Origin: Arthrobacter mangrovi
Lineage (GTDB): Bacteria; Actinomycetota; Actinomycetes; Actinomycetales; Micrococcaceae
Length of the DNA: 64,000 bases
Direction of reading: 5' to 3'
Assembly: GCF_026011795.1 (NCBI RefSeq)
Contig: NZ_BRVS01000007.1
Coordinates: 62,001-126,000, forward strand
Below the pieces are notes generated by a model. The model made no database searches. It was given only the letters and a program-made list of their open reading frames with translations, and had not been told where the DNA came from. Each line of letters begins with the position of its first letter. Position 1 is the first letter of the stretch. Shown here in pieces: positions 9,242 to 18,181 of the stretch. The translations under genes were made by a program, and so were the position numbers.

Positions 9242-10087
9242 ATGGCGCGGACCAAGGGCCGCAAGGCCAATCCCGAAGGCCGGATGGCCCTCAAAGACCA
9301 CGTTAGGGAGCTCCGCAACCGCCTGGTTATTTCGGGCATAGCAGTCTTGCTGGGCGCCATCGGCGGATGGTTCCTGTACGACCCGGTCATGGTGGCCGTC
9401 CAGCAGCCGCTGATGGAGATCTCGGCCCAGCAGGGCCGGCGGGCGGAAATCAACTACGGCAGCGTGGGCTCCCCGTTCGACCTGAAGATCCAGGTCTCGA
9501 TCTTCCTCGGCCTGCTGATCAGTTCCCCGGTGTGGATCTACCAGATCTGGGCGTTCATCACGCCCGGGCTGAAGCAGAAGGAACGGCGGTACACGCTCGG
9601 CTTCATGTTTGCCGCAGTGCCGCTGTTCCTGCTGGGGATCTACTTCGGCTGGATCGTGCTGCCCGAGATCGTGAAAGTCCTGACCATGTTCACGCCCCAA
9701 GGCGGCGTCAACCAGATCCTGGCAACCGACTACCTGACATTCGTGATGCGGATGTTCCTGTCGCTCGGCGTGGCTTTCCTGCTGCCCGTGGTGCTGGTCG
9801 GAATCAACTTCGCCGGTCTGGTTTCCGGCCGGCAGGTCATCAAGAGCTGGCGCATCGTCGTGTTCGTGGTCTGCGTCGTCGCCGCTATGGCCGCACCCGG
9901 GCCGGACGCAACCTCGATGTTCCTGCTCGCCGGACCGCTCCTGGTCCTCTTCTTCATCGCCGTCGGCGTGTGCCTGCTCAATGACAAGCGCCGCGCCCGC
10001 AGGCGCAAGGAGCAGGAGGAGGAAATCGAGGCCTCGGCGGACAGGGCGACTCCGTTGACGGACCTTGAGGGGCCGGCCGAAGCATGA
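9242..10087 (+). CDS. tatC: Sec-independent translocase subunit TatC
   Basis: TatC is the polytopic receptor for twin-arginine signal peptides. The 281-residue product has the N-terminal motif MALKDHVRELRNRL and about six membrane segments, with FITPGLKQKERRY in the first cytoplasmic loop, a family hallmark. The C-terminal tail is charged (KRRARRRKEQEEEIE). It directly follows tatA, so the two are co-transcribed. Substrates likely include cofactor-containing proteins such as the Rieske subunit encoded at 31311. Confidence 0.96.
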   Translation: MARTKGRKANPEGRMALKDHVRELRNRLVISGIAVLLGAIGGWFLYDPVMVAVQQPLMEISAQQGRRAEINYGSVGSPFDLKIQVSIFLGLLISSPVWIYQIWAFITPGLKQKERRYTLGFMFAAVPLFLLGIYFGWIVLPEIVKVLTMFTPQGGVNQILATDYLTFVMRMFLSLGVAFLLPVVLVGINFAGLVSGRQVIKSWRIVVFVVCVVAAMAAPGPDATSMFLLAGPLLVLFFIAVGVCLLNDKRRARRRKEQEEEIEASADRATPLTDLEGPAEA

Positions 10088-10091
10088 TGGC

Positions 10092-10117
10092 GCGGGACCG
10101 GCACCCACCGGTCCCGC
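10092..10117 (+). terminator. Hairpin between tatC and the helicase gene
   Basis: A perfect 10-base-pair GC-rich stem with a 6-base loop (10102-10107). It has no U-run, so its role as a terminator is only likely from its position. Confidence 0.45.
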
Positions 10118-10124
10118 CAGCTAC

Positions 10125-10130
10125 TAGGCT
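10125..10130 (+). promoter_or_regulatory. Putative -10 box of leaderless helicase gene
   Basis: TAGGCT ends 6 bases before ATG 10137; no ribosome site is present. Confidence 0.45.
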
Positions 10131-10136
10131 CTTAGT

Positions 10137-12962
10137 ATGAGTTCCCCATCCGAGCGGTACCGCGAAGCCAAGGCCAGGGCGGAACACCGAAAGACCCGGC
10201 TCCACGCGTTTTCGCAGACGCTCAGCTTCGAGATGGACCCCTTCCAGCGGGAAGCCTGCGAGGCCCTCGAGCGGGGCCGCGGGGTCCTCGTGGCAGCGCC
10301 CACGGGGGCAGGAAAAACCGTAGTGGGTGAGTTCGCCATCTACATGGCGCTCCAGCGGGGTTTGAAGGCCTTCTACACGACGCCGATCAAGGCGCTGAGC
10401 AACCAGAAGTACACAGAACTGGTCCAGGTGTACGGCCCGGACAGGGTCGGGCTGCTCACCGGCGATGTCTCGGTCAACCCGGCCGCCGAGGTCGTGGTGA
10501 TGACCACCGAGGTGCTCCGGAACATGCTGTACGCCAACTCCGACACCCTCCTCGACCTGGGCTACGTCGTCATGGACGAGGTCCACTACCTGGCGGACCG
10601 GTTCCGCGGCGCCGTGTGGGAGGAAGTCATCATCCACCTGCCGGACGAGGTCCAGCTGGTTTCCCTCTCGGCCACGGTATCCAACGCCGAGGAGTTCGGC
10701 GCCTGGCTCGACACGGTCCGTGGAGACACGGACGTCGTCGTTTCCGAGCACCGGCCCGTCCCGCTCTGGCAGCACGTCATGGTGGGCCCGGAGATCCTGG
10801 ACCTGTTCGCCTCCGACGTAGCCTTCGACGAGGCGGTGCCGAGCTCTTCCGGCCAGGGCGCGGCCGGACGATTCGAGGTCAACCCCGAGCTGCTGGAACT
10901 CGCCTATTCGGAGCAGAAGCTCAACAGGTCCGCCAGCTGGGGCCGGGCCGGCGGCAGGCGCGGCAAGCGCCAGCCTCCGCGGCCGCAGCAGCCCGCCACC
11001 CGGATCCGCCGGGCTTCGCGCCCCGAAGTCATTGCGCGCCTGGACAAAGAAGGCCTGCTGCCGGCCATTACCTTCATTTTTTCCCGCAACGGCTGCGACG
11101 CCGCCGTCCGGCAATGCCTGGACGCGGGTCTCTGGCTGACCACGGAAAGGGAACGGGACATCATCGCCCGCCGCGTCGACGAGGCCGCGCAGGAAATTCC
11201 CGAGGAAGACCTGGCCGTCCTCGGATTCTGGCTCTGGCGCGAGGGGCTCATCCGCGGGATCGCCGCCCACCATGCGGGAATGCTGCCCACCTTCAAGGAA
11301 GTGGTCGAGAAGCTCTTCGCCGACGGCCTGGTGCGCGCCGTGTTTGCCACCGAAACGCTGGCCCTCGGCGTGAACATGCCGGCGCGCACCGTCGTGCTGG
11401 AGAAGCTGGACAAGTTCAATGGCGAAAGCCACGTGAACATCACCGCGGGGGAGTACACCCAGCTGACCGGCCGCGCCGGCCGGCGCGGGATCGACGTCGA
11501 AGGCCACGCCGTGGTCCTTTGGCAGCCGGGCACGGATCCGGCGGCGGTCGCCGGCCTGGCATCCCGCCGGACTTACCCGCTCAACTCAAGTTTCCGGCCG
11601 ACTTACAACATGTCGGTCAACCTGATCGCCCAGTTCGGCCGCGCCAGGGCGCGCGAAATCCTCGAAACTTCCTTCGCCCAGTTCCAGGCGGACCGTTCCG
11701 TCGTAGGACTGGCAAAACAGGTCCGCAGCCGCGAAGAATCCCTCGCAGGCTACGCAAAGGCCATGACCTGCCATCTGGGGGACTTCACCGAGTATGCGCG
11801 CCTGCGGCGCGAGCTGAAGGACGCAGAGAACCAATCGGCCAGGTCCCGAAGCCGGCAGCTGCGTTCGGCCGCCGCCGCGTCGCTGGAACGGCTGCGGCGG
11901 GGAGACATCATCGACGTGCCGGGCGGCCGAAACGAAGGCTACGCGGTGATTCTCGCCGTGGACGCTTCGAGCTATGAGCCGCGGCCGACGGTGCTGACCA
12001 TCGACAAGCAGATCAGGCGGATCTCCGTCCAGGACCTCGACGGGCCCGTGCAGGTCCTGTCCACCATCCGGATCCCGAAGAGCTTCAACGGCCGCAGCCC
12101 CAAGGAAAGGCGCGATCTAGCCTCCTCGCTGCGCAACGCCCTCCACGAAAACCGGCCGCCGCGCCGGGGCACCGAGCGCCAGGAGTTCGCGGCGCCGGGT
12201 GCCGAGCAGCAGGAACGTCGGATCGTGGAACTGCGGCGCAAGCTCAAGTCTCATCCGTGCCACGGCTGCAGCGACCGCGAAGACCATGCCCGCTGGTCCG
12301 AGCGCTGGTGGAAGCTGCGGAAGGAAACCGACCAGCTGATGGGCCAGATCCAGGGACGCACCAACACGATCGCCAAGACCTTCGACCGGGTCTGCGACCT
12401 GCTGGACACCTACGGCTACCTCCAGACGCATGAGGACGGACACGTCACCATCAGCGAATCCGGCAATCGGCTCAGGCGTATCTACGGGGACCGGGATCTC
12501 CTGGTGGCTCTATGCCTCCAGGCCGGCGCCTTCGACGACCTCAGCGCACCCGAAGTCGCTGCCTTTGTATCCTGCCTCGTATTCCAGGCCAAGCGGGAGG
12601 AAACCGGCATCCGCCCGAAGATGCCCAGCGTATCGCTCGAATCGGCCGTGGATATCGCGGTACGGGAATGGTCCGTCCTCACCGATCGGGAAGAGCAGCA
12701 CAAGCTTCCGCTCAGCGGAGAACCCGAACTCGGCCTGGTCTGGCCCATGTACAAGTGGGCGCAGGGACGATCCCTGCTGGCGGCGCTCCAAGGCACCGAA
12801 CTGGCGGCGGGCGATTTCGTCCGCTGGGCCAAACAGGTCATCGACCTGCTGGACCAGCTCGTCAAGGTTCCCGACATGGATCCGAAGCTGGTCACGTTGT
12901 GCCGCCAGGCCATTCCGCTGGTCCGCCGCGGTGTCGTGGCCTATTCCGTGGTCAGCGAATAG
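10137..12962 (+). CDS. helY: HelY-type DEAD/DEAH-box RNA helicase (Ski2/Mtr4-like)
   Basis: A 941-residue superfamily 2 helicase. Motif I APTGAGKT (about 55-62), motif II DEVH (about 146-149), SATVSN (motif III), the HHAGMLP segment, and motif VI QLTGRAGRRGID are all intact, followed by a C-terminal DSHCT-like helical region. It belongs to the family next to tatAC in mycobacteria (HelY), where it is thought to act in RNA processing or decay. It is the last gene of the conserved pafBC-tatAC-helY block. Confidence 0.93.
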   Translation: MSSPSERYREAKARAEHRKTRLHAFSQTLSFEMDPFQREACEALERGRGVLVAAPTGAGKTVVGEFAIYMALQRGLKAFYTTPIKALSNQKYTELVQVYGPDRVGLLTGDVSVNPAAEVVVMTTEVLRNMLYANSDTLLDLGYVVMDEVHYLADRFRGAVWEEVIIHLPDEVQLVSLSATVSNAEEFGAWLDTVRGDTDVVVSEHRPVPLWQHVMVGPEILDLFASDVAFDEAVPSSSGQGAAGRFEVNPELLELAYSEQKLNRSASWGRAGGRRGKRQPPRPQQPATRIRRASRPEVIARLDKEGLLPAITFIFSRNGCDAAVRQCLDAGLWLTTERERDIIARRVDEAAQEIPEEDLAVLGFWLWREGLIRGIAAHHAGMLPTFKEVVEKLFADGLVRAVFATETLALGVNMPARTVVLEKLDKFNGESHVNITAGEYTQLTGRAGRRGIDVEGHAVVLWQPGTDPAAVAGLASRRTYPLNSSFRPTYNMSVNLIAQFGRARAREILETSFAQFQADRSVVGLAKQVRSREESLAGYAKAMTCHLGDFTEYARLRRELKDAENQSARSRSRQLRSAAAASLERLRRGDIIDVPGGRNEGYAVILAVDASSYEPRPTVLTIDKQIRRISVQDLDGPVQVLSTIRIPKSFNGRSPKERRDLASSLRNALHENRPPRRGTERQEFAAPGAEQQERRIVELRRKLKSHPCHGCSDREDHARWSERWWKLRKETDQLMGQIQGRTNTIAKTFDRVCDLLDTYGYLQTHEDGHVTISESGNRLRRIYGDRDLLVALCLQAGAFDDLSAPEVAAFVSCLVFQAKREETGIRPKMPSVSLESAVDIAVREWSVLTDREEQHKLPLSGEPELGLVWPMYKWAQGRSLLAALQGTELAAGDFVRWAKQVIDLLDQLVKVPDMDPKLVTLCRQAIPLVRRGVVAYSVVSE

Positions 12963-13032
12963 CACACAGTGTGCCCACGGCCGGATCGGGCCGGCGAAAC
13001 GATTTGATGGACATGAATGTGATGGGAGATCT

Positions 13033-14679
13033 ATGAGTGCCTTAAGCACAGCCGGACAGCAACGGGCCCAGGTCACGCTGTACCGCAACGGCTCGGTGTA
13101 CAGCCCGGCCGATCCGTACGCGACGGCGATGCTGGTCGAAGGCGGCACGGTCGCCTGGATCGGGTCGGAACAGGCGGCGACGTCGATTGCCGACAGCTCG
13201 ATGGAGATCGTCGACCTGGACGGACGCCTGGTCGCGCCGGGATTCGTGGATTCGCACATGCACACCACCGACAGCGGCCTGGCGCTTGGCAGCCTCGATC
13301 TGTCCCGCACGGCCACGCTGGCCGATCTCCTCGACCAGGTGGCCCGTGCCGCTGCGGCCGGCGACGTGGTCCTCGGCCATGGCTGGGATGAAACCCGGTG
13401 GCCCGAGAAGCGCCCGCCGACGGCGGAGGAACTGGAGCGCGCCGGCGGCGGGAAGAGCGTGTACCTGAGCCGCGTCGACGTCCATTCGGCGGCGGTGTCC
13501 TCCTCCCTCGCCGTGCGGGCCGGACTCGCCGGGATACAAGGCTGGGACGGCGCCGGAGTGGTCCGGACCGAGGCCCATGCCGCCGCCCGACGCTTCGTCC
13601 ACCAGATGACGAACGGGCAGCGGCAGGCAGCCCAGCGCCGTGCGCTGGACCATGCGGCGTCGCGCGGCTATGTGGCAGTGGCAGAGATGGCCGCCCCGCA
13701 GATCGTGCCGGCCGAGGATCTGCTCGCGCTGCTGGAGCTGGCCGATTCCGAGCCGGGAGCATTCCCGAAAATTTTGCCCTATTGGGGAGAACTGGTGTCC
13801 TCGGCCGATGAACTGGCAGCCCTCCTCGACCGGTTCGGAGGCAGGCTGCGCGGGCTGGCAGGGGACCTGAACATCGACGGCTCCCTCGGCTCCCATACCG
13901 CCTGTGTCCACGGCGGCTACGCCGACCTCGTGGCCGAGTCCACCGAACCCTTCCTCAGCGTCGAGCAGGCCGCGGGCCATCTGGCGGTATGCTCCGAAGC
14001 CGGGGTCCAGGGAGGTTTCCATGTCATCGGGGACGCCGGGCTCGACCGCGCGCTGGATGCCCTTGCCGCGGCCGCCGACAGGGTCGGCCTGGAGACGGTG
14101 CGGCGGGCAAGGCACCGGTTTGAACACGTCGAGATGCTCCCGCCCGGGGCGGTGGAGCAGCTGCTGCACTTCGGAGTGACCGCCAGCATGCAGCCGCTCT
14201 TCGATGCCTACTGGGGCGGCTCGGAAGGCATGTACGCCTCGCGGGTGGGCGCGGAACGGGCCTTGGCAATGAATGCCGTCGGCACGCTGCAGACCGCCGG
14301 CGTCCCGGTGTGCCTCGGTTCCGACGCTCCGGTCACCGAGCAGGACCCTTGGGCCGCCGTGAAGGCCTGCCTCGAGCACAACAATCCCGAACAGAGGATC
14401 TCCGCCAGGGCGGCCTTCCTGGCCCACACACGGGCCGGCTGGAGGGCAGCCAACGAGCCGAATCCAATGCAGGGCCAGCTGGCTCCCGGGACCCCGGCTA
14501 CATTCGCCGTCTGGGACGTGGACGAACTGTCCGTCCAGACGGCCGATTCCCGGGTCTCGGCGTGGAGCACGGACGCACGCGCCGGGACGCCGCTGCTGCC
14601 ATCGCTGGACACCGGCCGGCTGCCCGAATGTGTCCGGACGGTCGTGGAAGGCGCCACGATATTCGACGCCGGCTCCTAG
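13033..14679 (+). CDS. Amidohydrolase of the YtcJ type (metal-dependent)
   Basis: A 548-residue amidohydrolase-3 family protein. The metal-binding HxH lies in FVDSHMHTTDSG; later motifs include GFHVIGDAGLDRALDAL, ARHRFEHVEML and CLGSDAPVTEQDPW, the last carrying the catalytic Asp. The substrate cannot be read from sequence. The frame stays open upstream inside the helicase gene, but ATG 13033 is preceded by a GATGGGAGAT site and begins the domain. The intergenic space to the helicase is 70 bases, so it may be co-transcribed. Confidence 0.85.
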   Translation: MSALSTAGQQRAQVTLYRNGSVYSPADPYATAMLVEGGTVAWIGSEQAATSIADSSMEIVDLDGRLVAPGFVDSHMHTTDSGLALGSLDLSRTATLADLLDQVARAAAAGDVVLGHGWDETRWPEKRPPTAEELERAGGGKSVYLSRVDVHSAAVSSSLAVRAGLAGIQGWDGAGVVRTEAHAAARRFVHQMTNGQRQAAQRRALDHAASRGYVAVAEMAAPQIVPAEDLLALLELADSEPGAFPKILPYWGELVSSADELAALLDRFGGRLRGLAGDLNIDGSLGSHTACVHGGYADLVAESTEPFLSVEQAAGHLAVCSEAGVQGGFHVIGDAGLDRALDALAAAADRVGLETVRRARHRFEHVEMLPPGAVEQLLHFGVTASMQPLFDAYWGGSEGMYASRVGAERALAMNAVGTLQTAGVPVCLGSDAPVTEQDPWAAVKACLEHNNPEQRISARAAFLAHTRAGWRAANEPNPMQGQLAPGTPATFAVWDVDELSVQTADSRVSAWSTDARAGTPLLPSLDTGRLPECVRTVVEGATIFDAGS

Positions 14680-15157
14680 CTCAAGGGGGTCCGCCGCATC
14701 GGCACGGAAATGTCCGCCGAAAGTGAACGAATGGTTAAATGTCCCGATCGACATCCGAGCTTAAACGGTTCCGACCTGCGGTTTTGCTTGTAGCTCCAGA
14801 TCAGCTCAACGTTGACAGCAGATTCTCAGTCCGTAGACTTTTGGCTCAATGGATCACTTCGAAATGACGAAGCGGTCCAGGTGCCGGACATCCTGCAGGT
14901 GCGTCTCCACGGACCCGCGGAAGTGCCACAACACAGTCCGGAGCTTCCAATGGGCAGGTCCGCCCGTCAGTAGAAAACAAGTCCCCTGCCGGATTCCGGT
15001 CCGGATTCTTGGCCCGAAGGCGGGCGGACCTGCCGAAGCACTCCCGAGGGCGGCACGCTTCGTCGCATATACTGAACAGCCGGCGTCGTTCCCGGGTCAT
15101 CGACCGGCTTCGCTGTGGAATCTGCGCGGGCAGTAGACAGAACTGAAAGGCAGCTGA
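14680..15157 (+). other. 478-base stretch without a confirmed gene, ahead of the mannosyltransferase
   Basis: It contains a good sigma-70-type promoter (14812-14839) and then a 95-codon open frame from ATG 14849 to 15136 that is rich in Arg and Cys near its start. I cannot tell whether that frame is translated or whether this is a long leader for the gene at 15158. Confidence 0.4.
14812..14839 (+). promoter_or_regulatory. Promoter with consensus -35 (TTGACA, N16, TAGACT)
   Basis: TTGACA at 14812-14817 and TAGACT at 14834-14839 with a 16-base spacer. It is one of the few sites in the window with a perfect -35 box. It would drive the mannosyltransferase gene and/or the small frame at 14849. 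Confidence 0.6.
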
Positions 15158-15901
15158 TTGCGGGTCGTCACCATCATTCCGACGTTTAATGAGATCGACT
15201 CGCTGCCTAGGACCGTCGCGCGGCTCCGCGCCGCCGTGCCAGGCTCCGATGTGCTGGTCGTGGACGACAATTCCCCGGACGGGACCGGCAGGCTGGCGGA
15301 CTCGCTGGCTGCGCAGGACTCCGCCATCCACGTCCTCCACCGCCGCGGCAAGGAAGGCCTGGGCGCCGCGTATATCGCGGGCTTCAAGTGGGGACTGGAC
15401 GCGGGCTACGACGTGCTCGTCGAGATGGACGCGGACGGCTCGCACCAGCCTGAGGAGCTGCAGCGCCTCCTCGACGCCCTCGAGGCCGGCGCCGACATGG
15501 CCAAGGGCTCCCGCTGGATCAAGGGCGGGAAGGTCGTCAACTGGCCGCTGCACCGCAAGCTGCTGTCGCTGGGCGGCAGCCTGTACTCCCGCATCCTGCT
15601 GGGCGTGGGCATCAAAGACATCACCGGGGGCTACAACGCTTTCAAAGCCCCGACCCTGCGGCGGATCGACCTCGAATCCGTCGAGTCCGTGGGCTACTGC
15701 TTCCAGATCGACCTCACGTGGAAGACCCTCAAGGCCGGGCTCACCGTACGCGAAGTGCCCATCACCTTCGTGGAGCGCGAGTTCGGCGACTCCAAGATGA
15801 GCGGCAACATCGTGCTCGAGTCCATCATGCTGGTCACCAAGTGGGGGCTGCGGTCCCGGTGGCACGCGCTGCGCGGAACGAAGGCCGCCAGCCGGGCCTG
15901 A
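15158..15901 (+). CDS. ppm1: Polyprenol monophosphomannose synthase (GT2 family)
   Basis: Transfers mannose from GDP-mannose to polyprenyl phosphate, supplying the donor for mannosylated lipids and proteins. The 247-residue product is the catalytic domain only (no fused lipoprotein N-acyltransferase). Motifs: [11 protein letters not shown], the DXD-type [14 protein letters not shown], and [15 protein letters not shown]. Translation appears to start at TTG 15158 with GAAAGG about 10 bases upstream; residues [11 protein letters not shown] right after it are the first beta strand, so little can be missing. rbpA lies convergent and close, as in mycobacteria. Confidence 0.9.
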   Translation: MRVVTIIPTFNEIDSLPRTVARLRAAVPGSDVLVVDDNSPDGTGRLADSLAAQDSAIHVLHRRGKEGLGAAYIAGFKWGLDAGYDVLVEMDADGSHQPEELQRLLDALEAGADMAKGSRWIKGGKVVNWPLHRKLLSLGGSLYSRILLGVGIKDITGGYNAFKAPTLRRIDLESVESVGYCFQIDLTWKTLKAGLTVREVPITFVEREFGDSKMSGNIVLESIMLVTKWGLRSRWHALRGTKAASRA

Positions 15902-15960
15902 CCGACTCCCGGCCGGGCCGCGCCAGCAGCCCGGCCGGGCCCGACCCCGGGCAGGCATGA

Positions 15961-15991
15961 AAAAGGAGGGCACCAGCGGTGCCCTCCTTTT
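15961..15991. terminator. Bidirectional terminator between ppm1 and rbpA
   Basis: A perfect 14-base-pair stem (15961-15974 with 15978-15991), 3-base loop, A-run on one side and T-run on the other. It serves both convergent genes. Confidence 0.9.
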
Positions 15992-16000
15992 CGCAGGCTA

Positions 16001-16348
16001 CTAGGCGGAGCGGCGTTCCCCGCGGCGCTCGCGCAGCTTGTTGAGGCGGTCCTCGAGGATCTGCTCCAGCTCCTCAACGGAGCGGCGCTCAAGCAGCATG
16101 TCCCAGTGCGTGCGGACCGGCTTCTCGTTGCTGTCGTCGGGCTTGGCGCCGTTGACCAGCACCGCTTCCTTGCCGGTCTTCGATACCCACGTCGAGGGGA
16201 TCTCGGCCTCGGCGGCGAAAGTCACGAAAACCTGCTCGCCGTCCTCGCAGCGGTACTCGACACGCTGGCGCGGCGCCGGTTCGACACCGGCTTCCGTCTC
16301 CATGCTCTGCGCTCCAAGGCGCATGCCCCGCAGGCTACGATCGCTCAT
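16001..16348 (-). CDS. rbpA: RNA polymerase-binding protein RbpA
   Basis: RbpA binds the principal sigma factor and core RNA polymerase of actinobacteria and stabilises open promoter complexes. The 115-residue product contains RGMRLGAQSMETE, QRVEYRCEDGEQVFVTFAAEAEIPSTW and KPVRTHWDMLLERRSVEELEQILEDRLNKLRERR, matching the core and the sigma-interaction domain. The frame remains open far upstream, but ATG 16348 with GAGGGAGAAACC just before it is the correct start. Convergent with ppm1 across the shared terminator. Confidence 0.95.
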   Translation of the reverse strand: MSDRSLRGMRLGAQSMETEAGVEPAPRQRVEYRCEDGEQVFVTFAAEAEIPSTWVSKTGKEAVLVNGAKPDDSNEKPVRTHWDMLLERRSVEELEQILEDRLNKLRERRGERRSA

Positions 16349-16550
16349 GGTTTCTCCCTCTTGTCTTGTCTGGGACGGCGCAACGCACCATCCCGGTGTG
16401 GCCCGCACAGTATTCAACGCGTGCGCCACCGGAACTGTTCCCGGTTCCGGGCAGGCGGGCACCAGCATCCCGGCAAATAACCAATAGTAGTCCATTGCGC
16501 CCCCACCCGGCAAAGGCAATGGGCCGCACGAGCGCTGGACGGGCGCGGGG

Positions 16551-17504
16551 CTACCCCCGCGCGCTGCCGTCTCCCTGCCCCTGGGCGAGGGGAGCAGGCG
16601 GCTCCGCCGCGTCGGCCTGCCGGGACTCGGTCCGGCCCAGCACATCGCCGATCCCTTTGAGTGCCTCGCCGACTTCACTGGGGATGATCCAGAGCTTGTT
16701 GGAATTGCCTTCGGCGAGCTTGGGCAGCGTCTGCAGGTACTGGTAGGCCAGCAGCCGCTGGGTCGGGTTGCCCTTGTGGATCGCGTCGAAGACCTTCTGG
16801 ATGGCCTGGGATTCGCCGTCGGCGCGGAGGATGGCCGCCTTGGCATCGCCTTCCGCGGCCAGGATGGCAGCCTGCCGCTGGCCCTCGGCGGTGAGGATCT
16901 GGGACTGCTTGGTACCCTCGGCGGTAAGGATCGCGGCCCGCCTGTCACGCTCGGCGCGCATCTGCTTCTCCATCGAATCCTGGATGGACAGCGGGGGATC
17001 AATGGCCTTCAGCTCCACCCTGGAGACCCGGATGCCCCACCGCCCGGTGGCCTCGTCCAATACTCCGCGCAGCTGGCCGTTGATCTGGTCGCGCGAGGTC
17101 AGCGCCTCTTCGAGGTTCAGACCGCCCACGACGTTGCGCAGCGTCGTCGTCGTTAATTGCTCGACCGCCTGGATGTAGTTGGCGATTTCATAGGTGGCCG
17201 CGCGCGGATCCGTGACCTGGAAATAGACCACCGTGTCAATGGACACGACAAGGTTATCCTCGGTGATGACCGGCTGGGGAGGGAAAGACACGACCTGTTC
17301 CCGGAGGTCGAGCAGGGGCAGCAGCCTGTCGACGAACGGGATCAGCAGCGTCAGCCCGGGATTTAGCGTCCGCTGGTACTTTCCAAGGCGTTCGACGACG
17401 CCCGCGCGGGCCTGCGGGATGATCCTGATCGCGCGGGCCAGGACGATCACCACAAAAACGATCAAAACCGCCAGGACGATCCAGAGGCCGAGGCTGTTGT
17501 CCAT
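16551..17504 (-). CDS. SPFH/band 7 (stomatin-like) membrane protein
   Basis: A 317-residue protein with one N-terminal membrane helix (about 5-25, GLWIVLAVLIVFVVIVLARAI), then the band-7 domain (RIIPQARAGVVERLGKYQRTLNPGLTLLIPFVDRL, VSIDTVVYFQVTDPRAATYEI, VGGLNLEEALTSRDQING) and an Ala/Glu-rich coiled coil (about 180-235). Such proteins form oligomeric scaffolds in membrane microdomains. It is preceded by the NfeD-type gene at 17532, the classic partner; the gap is 27 bases, so they form an operon. The start has an AAGGGGAAG ribosome site. Confidence 0.9.
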   Translation of the reverse strand: MDNSLGLWIVLAVLIVFVVIVLARAIRIIPQARAGVVERLGKYQRTLNPGLTLLIPFVDRLLPLLDLREQVVSFPPQPVITEDNLVVSIDTVVYFQVTDPRAATYEIANYIQAVEQLTTTTLRNVVGGLNLEEALTSRDQINGQLRGVLDEATGRWGIRVSRVELKAIDPPLSIQDSMEKQMRAERDRRAAILTAEGTKQSQILTAEGQRQAAILAAEGDAKAAILRADGESQAIQKVFDAIHKGNPTQRLLAYQYLQTLPKLAEGNSNKLWIIPSEVGEALKGIGDVLGRTESRQADAAEPPAPLAQGQGDGSARG

Positions 17505-17531
17505 GCTTCCCCTTCGCTAGTTCAGTTCCGC

Positions 17532-18005
17532 CTATTGGGCCGGAAACGGGCCCGGGCCGGCAGCGGGATAGACGACGGCGGTGGCACCCTCGATGCGTTC
17601 GACCGCCACGCGTGCGCCGGCGGGGATGGCCGTGCCGTCGCTTGAGCGCGCAGTCCACGTGTCGCCGCCGATCTTGACCATTCCCGAGTGGTCCGTCACC
17701 GTTTCCAGCGCCAAGGCCTGTTCGCCGATCAGGCGTTCCACATTCGTCGCCTGTTCCCGGGGTCCTCGCCGCAGGTGGCGGAGCGCAACGGGGCGGACAA
17801 AGAGCACCATCATGAGGGCTACGACGCAGAAGACGACGACCTGGAGCCAGAAGGGCCAGCCCAGCAGTGCGGTGAACAGGGCGACCAGGGCCCCGGAGGA
17901 CATCATGATGAACAGCAGGTCGAGCGTCATCATCTCGATGATGGCCAGGAGCAGGAACAGCACCAGCCACACGAGCCAACTGTTGGTGATGAGCCAATCC
18001 AGCAC
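17532..18005 (-). CDS. NfeD-family membrane protein
   Basis: A 157-residue protein: membrane segments in the first 70 residues (LVWLVLFLLLAIIEMMTLDLLFIMMSSGALVALFTALLGWPFWLQVVVFCVVALMMVLF in pieces), then a soluble OB-fold domain (LIGEQALALETVTDHSG, GDTWTARSSDGTAIPAGARVAVERIEG). It lacks the ClpP-like protease domain of long NfeD proteins. Genes of this type sit beside stomatin-family genes, as here. GTG start with GGGAGG just upstream. Confidence 0.88.
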   Translation of the reverse strand: MLDWLITNSWLVWLVLFLLLAIIEMMTLDLLFIMMSSGALVALFTALLGWPFWLQVVVFCVVALMMVLFVRPVALRHLRRGPREQATNVERLIGEQALALETVTDHSGMVKIGGDTWTARSSDGTAIPAGARVAVERIEGATAVVYPAAGPGPFPAQ

Positions 18006-18181
18006 AGCTGCCTCCCGGGTCAGCGGCTGGCCGCCGGCAGCCAGCCGCGAATGTTACCGACATCACCATCATGCAGGATATTCGGCCCCCGTGCGGGACT
18101 GCGGACGCCGGAACCTCCATGCCGGGGGAACTGTTGTGGATTCGTAATCCCCTATCGGCACTGCATGCGCAGGTGGGGAGG

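Noticed and set aside
12430-13032. Longer N-terminus for the amidohydrolase
   Set aside because: The upstream part overlaps the helicase gene in another frame and has no domain; the domain begins after ATG 13033.
16001-17002. A 333-codon minus-strand frame that includes rbpA
   Set aside because: Only the last 115 codons match a protein; the rest overlaps the stomatin-like gene in another frame.
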